Assembly (NCBI GenBank): GCA_030018265.1
Contig: JASEFX010000022.1
Location: 1 to 35,728 of the forward strand
From: Candidatus Saccharicenans sp.
GTDB taxonomy: Bacteria > Acidobacteriota > Aminicenantia > Aminicenantales > Saccharicenantaceae
Direction of reading: 5' to 3'
Length of the DNA: 35,728 bases
How positions within the stretch are numbered: position 1 is the first letter of the stretch; every line of letters starts with the position of its first letter. The position numbers and the translations under genes were made by a program. This document shows, one piece after another, positions 33,185 to 35,728 of the stretch. A model generated the notes under the pieces. The model was not told the origin of the DNA. It was given only the letters and a program-made list of their open reading frames with translations, and did not search any database.

Positions 33185-33229
33185 ATCAATTTCCTCTCAT
33201 GCCAGACTTGTCTGAAAAATCGGTTTTTA

Positions 33230-33238
33230 ATTATAACA
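33230..33238 (-). promoter_or_regulatory. Extended -10 promoter of the P-type ATPase
   Basis: TGT followed by a perfect TATAAT (33235-33230), about 46 bases before the ATG. No consensus -35 is present 16-18 bases upstream; the TG motif would compensate. Confidence 0.5.
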
Positions 33239-33349
33239 CTGCGGGCGGAAAATTTGACCTGCCTTAAAATACACTCGAAAAGATTTTATTTATCCGGTCA
33301 CCTTACCTTCCGCCGGGTCTCTCTGTTTTTTTTGTTTCACCTTAAAACT

Positions 33350-35059
33350 TCAGATTCCAGCCACCCGGAGATCTTTCGGATATTCCACGGTAAATTCAAA
33401 AGAAAGCTCCTGTTTCTGACGCGCAGCGAGTTTTATTTTCCAGCTGAAGATGCCGTTCTCCTGCCGGCTGGCCGGAGCAGGGTTGATTTTCACCTCTTTT
33501 ACTTCTATCCGGCTGTGCTGGCTGACGGGAATCTGGTCCTGGACCTCAATTTCCACCGGCCGCTGGCGCAGGTTCTCCAGAGTTATCCTGAAAGCCTGGG
33601 TAATCTTTTCGTTCTTTCCGAGAAAACCTGGAGGGGTTTTTTCTCTTTTTACCAGCTCGCGTTTTATCCGGACCTGATTATCCTCGCCAAAAAACAGCTG
33701 GAATTCTTCGTTGGCCGGAATATCCGGGATCGCTGAGGTCCCGACGAAATCACGGTCGATAAACATATCGGCTTTACCGTTAAGGAGCGGATAGGATAGC
33801 CTGTTCAGAAAGCTCGAACGAAGAAAAACTCGCTCCTGGAGTTTCGGAACTGAAAGGTAATCAAACGACGCCTGAAGTTTGTTAGAGTCAACCGGCACAC
33901 GACGTTCGGCTCCATCGCTCAGTATCGTCCAGGGTTTTTTTATTTCAAAACTCGTACTGAACCAGCTTTCTTCGGTTATTGCTTTTTCCTCAACCGCAGC
34001 CACCCTGCCTCCGATGACTCCTCCAATCACCGCGTCGGGAACCGACTCTTCCGTCATCATCCTTTCCGCTTTCAAACCCTTGGCTGCCTGCAGTTGAACC
34101 ACATCAAGATACCAGGGCGGGAGCTCGCCCGGCTGGTTTTCGGCTGTCTGTCTGACGGTTGAAAGCGTCAACCTGACATTCTCCCAGTTCTCACCTGTTT
34201 TTTGATAGACGATCGCCCCGACCGTAAGCTCTATTTCTCCGGATTCGGGCAGTGCTCTGACAGTGTAGACCGGCCTCCAGCCGGCCGGATACACTGAATA
34301 GCTCAGTTCAAATTGCAGCTGGGTTGTTTCAGCGGTTTCAATAAGCACATTGATCAGCGATTGTTCGCGCGGACGTTCGGGCATAATTTCCTTGAGCTTC
34401 TTTCTAAGAGCATCCAACCTGGCCTGTTTTTCAGCTTTCAAGCCGGCGTATTCTTCTCTTTTATTCTGAATTGACTGCAATCTTGCCCCGAGATAATCGA
34501 CAAATTTATCTATTCCAGCAAGATCAGCCCGTCCGGCCAGCAGCTCTTTTGACGTTTGATTACTCAGGGCGGCTCCAAAAGAATTTAAGAATTTCTCCTG
34601 GGAATCAAGAACGTCTTCCTGCCTCCTGATGCGGTCTATCTCAGCTTCAATCTTCGAAATCTCGGACTGAATTTTTTTAACCTCCGGAAGCTCTGCCGAA
34701 GCCAGAAACTCCTTCAGCAGTTCCACTCCGAGAATCTTAACCCGGGCGGTGCCTGAAGCCTGAAATCGGACAGAAGCAGGAAGAATGTTAGCAGGCAGAC
34801 CACGGAATACCAGGGTTCGGGTGTCAGGAAATATGTTTACCTGCCCCCGACGCACAATTTCTGCCCTGACGGGATACACAATCACCCTTTCTATCCGGCT
34901 GGAAACTTCAATGGCCTCCTGGCTTTCAGTTTGGCCCGCCGCTACTATCTTACTCTCGATTTCCTGTCTGCTGTCGTAGCTGCCGGCAAGCAGAAAAACG
35001 GGGTTCAGCGACGCCAGCCATATCATCGCCATAATGAAAAATCTTAATCTTCCCCTCAT
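33350..35059 (-). CDS. DUF4139 / mucoidy inhibitor MuiA family protein, exported
   Basis: 569 residues from ATG 35059, chosen because GGAGGT precedes it and a signal peptide (RLRFFIMAMIWLASLNPVFLLAG) follows at once; upstream in-frame codons read through the ribosome site. After the signal comes a DUF4140-type beta domain (about 35-120: RIERVIVYPVRAEIVRRGQV and LVFRGLPANILPASVRFQ), a long coiled coil (about 125-250: KIQSEISKIEAEIDRIRRQ), then the DUF4139 beta-rich domain with ELSYSVYPAGWRPVYTVRAL and the C-terminal EVQDQIPVSQHSRIEVKEV. The family is widespread in bacteria with no agreed biochemical role. An internal GGVIGGRVA stretch (about 340-355) looks like an inserted flexible loop. Confidence 0.85.
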   Translation of the reverse strand: MRGRLRFFIMAMIWLASLNPVFLLAGSYDSRQEIESKIVAAGQTESQEAIEVSSRIERVIVYPVRAEIVRRGQVNIFPDTRTLVFRGLPANILPASVRFQASGTARVKILGVELLKEFLASAELPEVKKIQSEISKIEAEIDRIRRQEDVLDSQEKFLNSFGAALSNQTSKELLAGRADLAGIDKFVDYLGARLQSIQNKREEYAGLKAEKQARLDALRKKLKEIMPERPREQSLINVLIETAETTQLQFELSYSVYPAGWRPVYTVRALPESGEIELTVGAIVYQKTGENWENVRLTLSTVRQTAENQPGELPPWYLDVVQLQAAKGLKAERMMTEESVPDAVIGGVIGGRVAAVEEKAITEESWFSTSFEIKKPWTILSDGAERRVPVDSNKLQASFDYLSVPKLQERVFLRSSFLNRLSYPLLNGKADMFIDRDFVGTSAIPDIPANEEFQLFFGEDNQVRIKRELVKREKTPPGFLGKNEKITQAFRITLENLRQRPVEIEVQDQIPVSQHSRIEVKEVKINPAPASRQENGIFSWKIKLAARQKQELSFEFTVEYPKDLRVAGI

Positions 35060-35271
35060 AATTTTAATACCTCCATGATTCTTTATGATAATACATCTCG
35101 CAGAAAAAGGGATAAAATTTAATGGCGTTGTTTTTTCCCATGTCAGGCTGACATTGGAATTGGCTGGCAACTGGAAGATTAAACTTATAATTTTATCTGA
35201 TTTTTAATTTTTCGGACTGATAGCCGCCGCCATCCCGATTAAATCAAAAAGACCGAGTTCTCGTGCGATGG

Positions 35272-35728
35272 TCAGGCAAGTTTGCTGGCGACGGCCTGAC
35301 CGAGTTTCTCGAGAATTTCAGCCACTAAAGGGCTCGAGGTATCAACTCCCTGAGAAGGCATCCGGCCGAACTCCAGAGCGATGGGTATCCGGACTAAAAG
35401 CTCAGCGCCAAACTGCCTGGCGAGTTTTTCGGATTCGTCCGACCCGAAAAAGCTGGTTTTCTGTCCGCAGTGCGGGCAGAGGAAATAACTCATATTCTCA
35501 ACCAGGCCAAGAACCGGGACCTTCATCCGTTCGGCCATCTGCATGGAGCGCGTAACCACCACCGAGACAAGGTCCTGGGGAGTGGTCACAAAGATAAAAC
35601 CGCTCAGCGAAAACGATTGCATGACGGTGATCGCCACGTCAGAAGTTCCGGGCGGCATATCTATCACCAGGAAATCCAGCTCTCCCCAGAGAACTTCTCC
35701 CCGGAATTGCTGGATGGCTTTTGAAAGC
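35272..35728 (-). CDS. Mrp/NBP35-type Fe-S carrier ATPase, C-terminal part (cut by window edge)
   Basis: Only the last 152 codons are visible; the frame continues off the window at 35728. The visible part has the Walker B/switch region ELDFLVIDMPPGTSD, VTTPQDLVSVVVTRSMQMAERM, GLVENMSYFLCPHCGQKTSFFG with the CPHC pair that can bridge a [4Fe-4S] cluster between two subunits, and RIPIALEFGRMPSQG. This is the deviant-Walker P-loop family (Mrp/ApbC), which carries or inserts Fe-S clusters. The Walker A lies outside the window. It is separated from the DUF4139 gene by 212 bases. Confidence 0.93.
   Translation of the reverse strand, partial: LSKAIQQFRGEVLWGELDFLVIDMPPGTSDVAITVMQSFSLSGFIFVTTPQDLVSVVVTRSMQMAERMKVPVLGLVENMSYFLCPHCGQKTSFFGSDESEKLARQFGAELLVRIPIALEFGRMPSQGVDTSSPLVAEILEKLGQAVASKLA

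Noticed and set aside
1-35728. Mobile elements, prophage, CRISPR or defence island
   Set aside because: No transposase, integrase, phage structural gene, spaced repeat array or restriction/toxin gene was recognised; neighbouring genes show housekeeping and catabolic content.

Overview
The window (35.7 kb, near-balanced base composition, dense genes, short spacers) is bacterial chromosome. I see no phage, insertion sequence, CRISPR array or rRNA. A lipoprotein signal, a PilT-type ATPase, Hanks-type kinase, several exported peptidase/amidohydrolase genes and a dissimilatory-type DsrC point to a diderm heterotroph that uses peptides and amino acids, probably anaerobic. Candidatus Aminicenantes/Acidobacteriota-like lineages fit this gene mix, but that placement is inference; no taxonomic marker was searched.

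Layout. 1-2.5 kb (minus): 5' part of trigger factor, tRNA-Leu(UAG), and an exported trypsin-fold/TPR protein whose nucleophile position reads Cys. 2.5-4.5 kb (plus): a DUF2085 membrane protein, a second small membrane protein and a diacylglycerol/sphingosine-kinase-family lipid kinase. 4.5-8.9 kb (minus): pilT-like ATPase, alaS, lytic transglycosylase. 9.1-15.3 kb (minus): heat-shock operon hrcA-grpE-dnaK-dnaJ-rsmE-Ser/Thr kinase, with a promoter overlapped by a CIRCE-like operator; its DnaK stops right after the beta substrate-binding domain, so it has no lid. 15.3-18.8 kb (minus): lysine-ketoglutarate reductase and saccharopine dehydrogenase as two genes, plus a MEMO-family protein. 18.9-23.4 kb (plus): cysS (apparently leaderless), a YraN-family gene, and a large secreted M14 peptidase. 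23.5-25.7 kb (minus): folK and a lipoprotein D-aminoacylase-like amidohydrolase. 26.1-29.5 kb: a class-V aminotransferase/cysteine desulfurase (plus) facing dsrC and a PhoR-like sensor kinase (minus). 29.7-35.7 kb: exported metallo-beta-lactamase-fold protein (plus), Ca2+-type P-ATPase, DUF4139 protein and the 3' part of an Mrp-type Fe-S carrier ATPase (minus).

How the parts may work together. Folding and stress genes (tig, hrcA operon) flank translation genes (alaS, cysS, tRNA-Leu, rsmE). The saccharopine pair, M14 peptidase and D-aminoacylase form a peptide/amino-acid catabolic theme. The desulfurase, DsrC and Mrp genes suggest sulfur trafficking. Nothing here is certain to be a wholly new system. 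The items most worth checking are the lidless DnaK in the hrcA operon with its zinc-ribbon kinase, the Cys-nucleophile trypsin/TPR protein, and the sensor kinase-dsrC pair facing a desulfurase.
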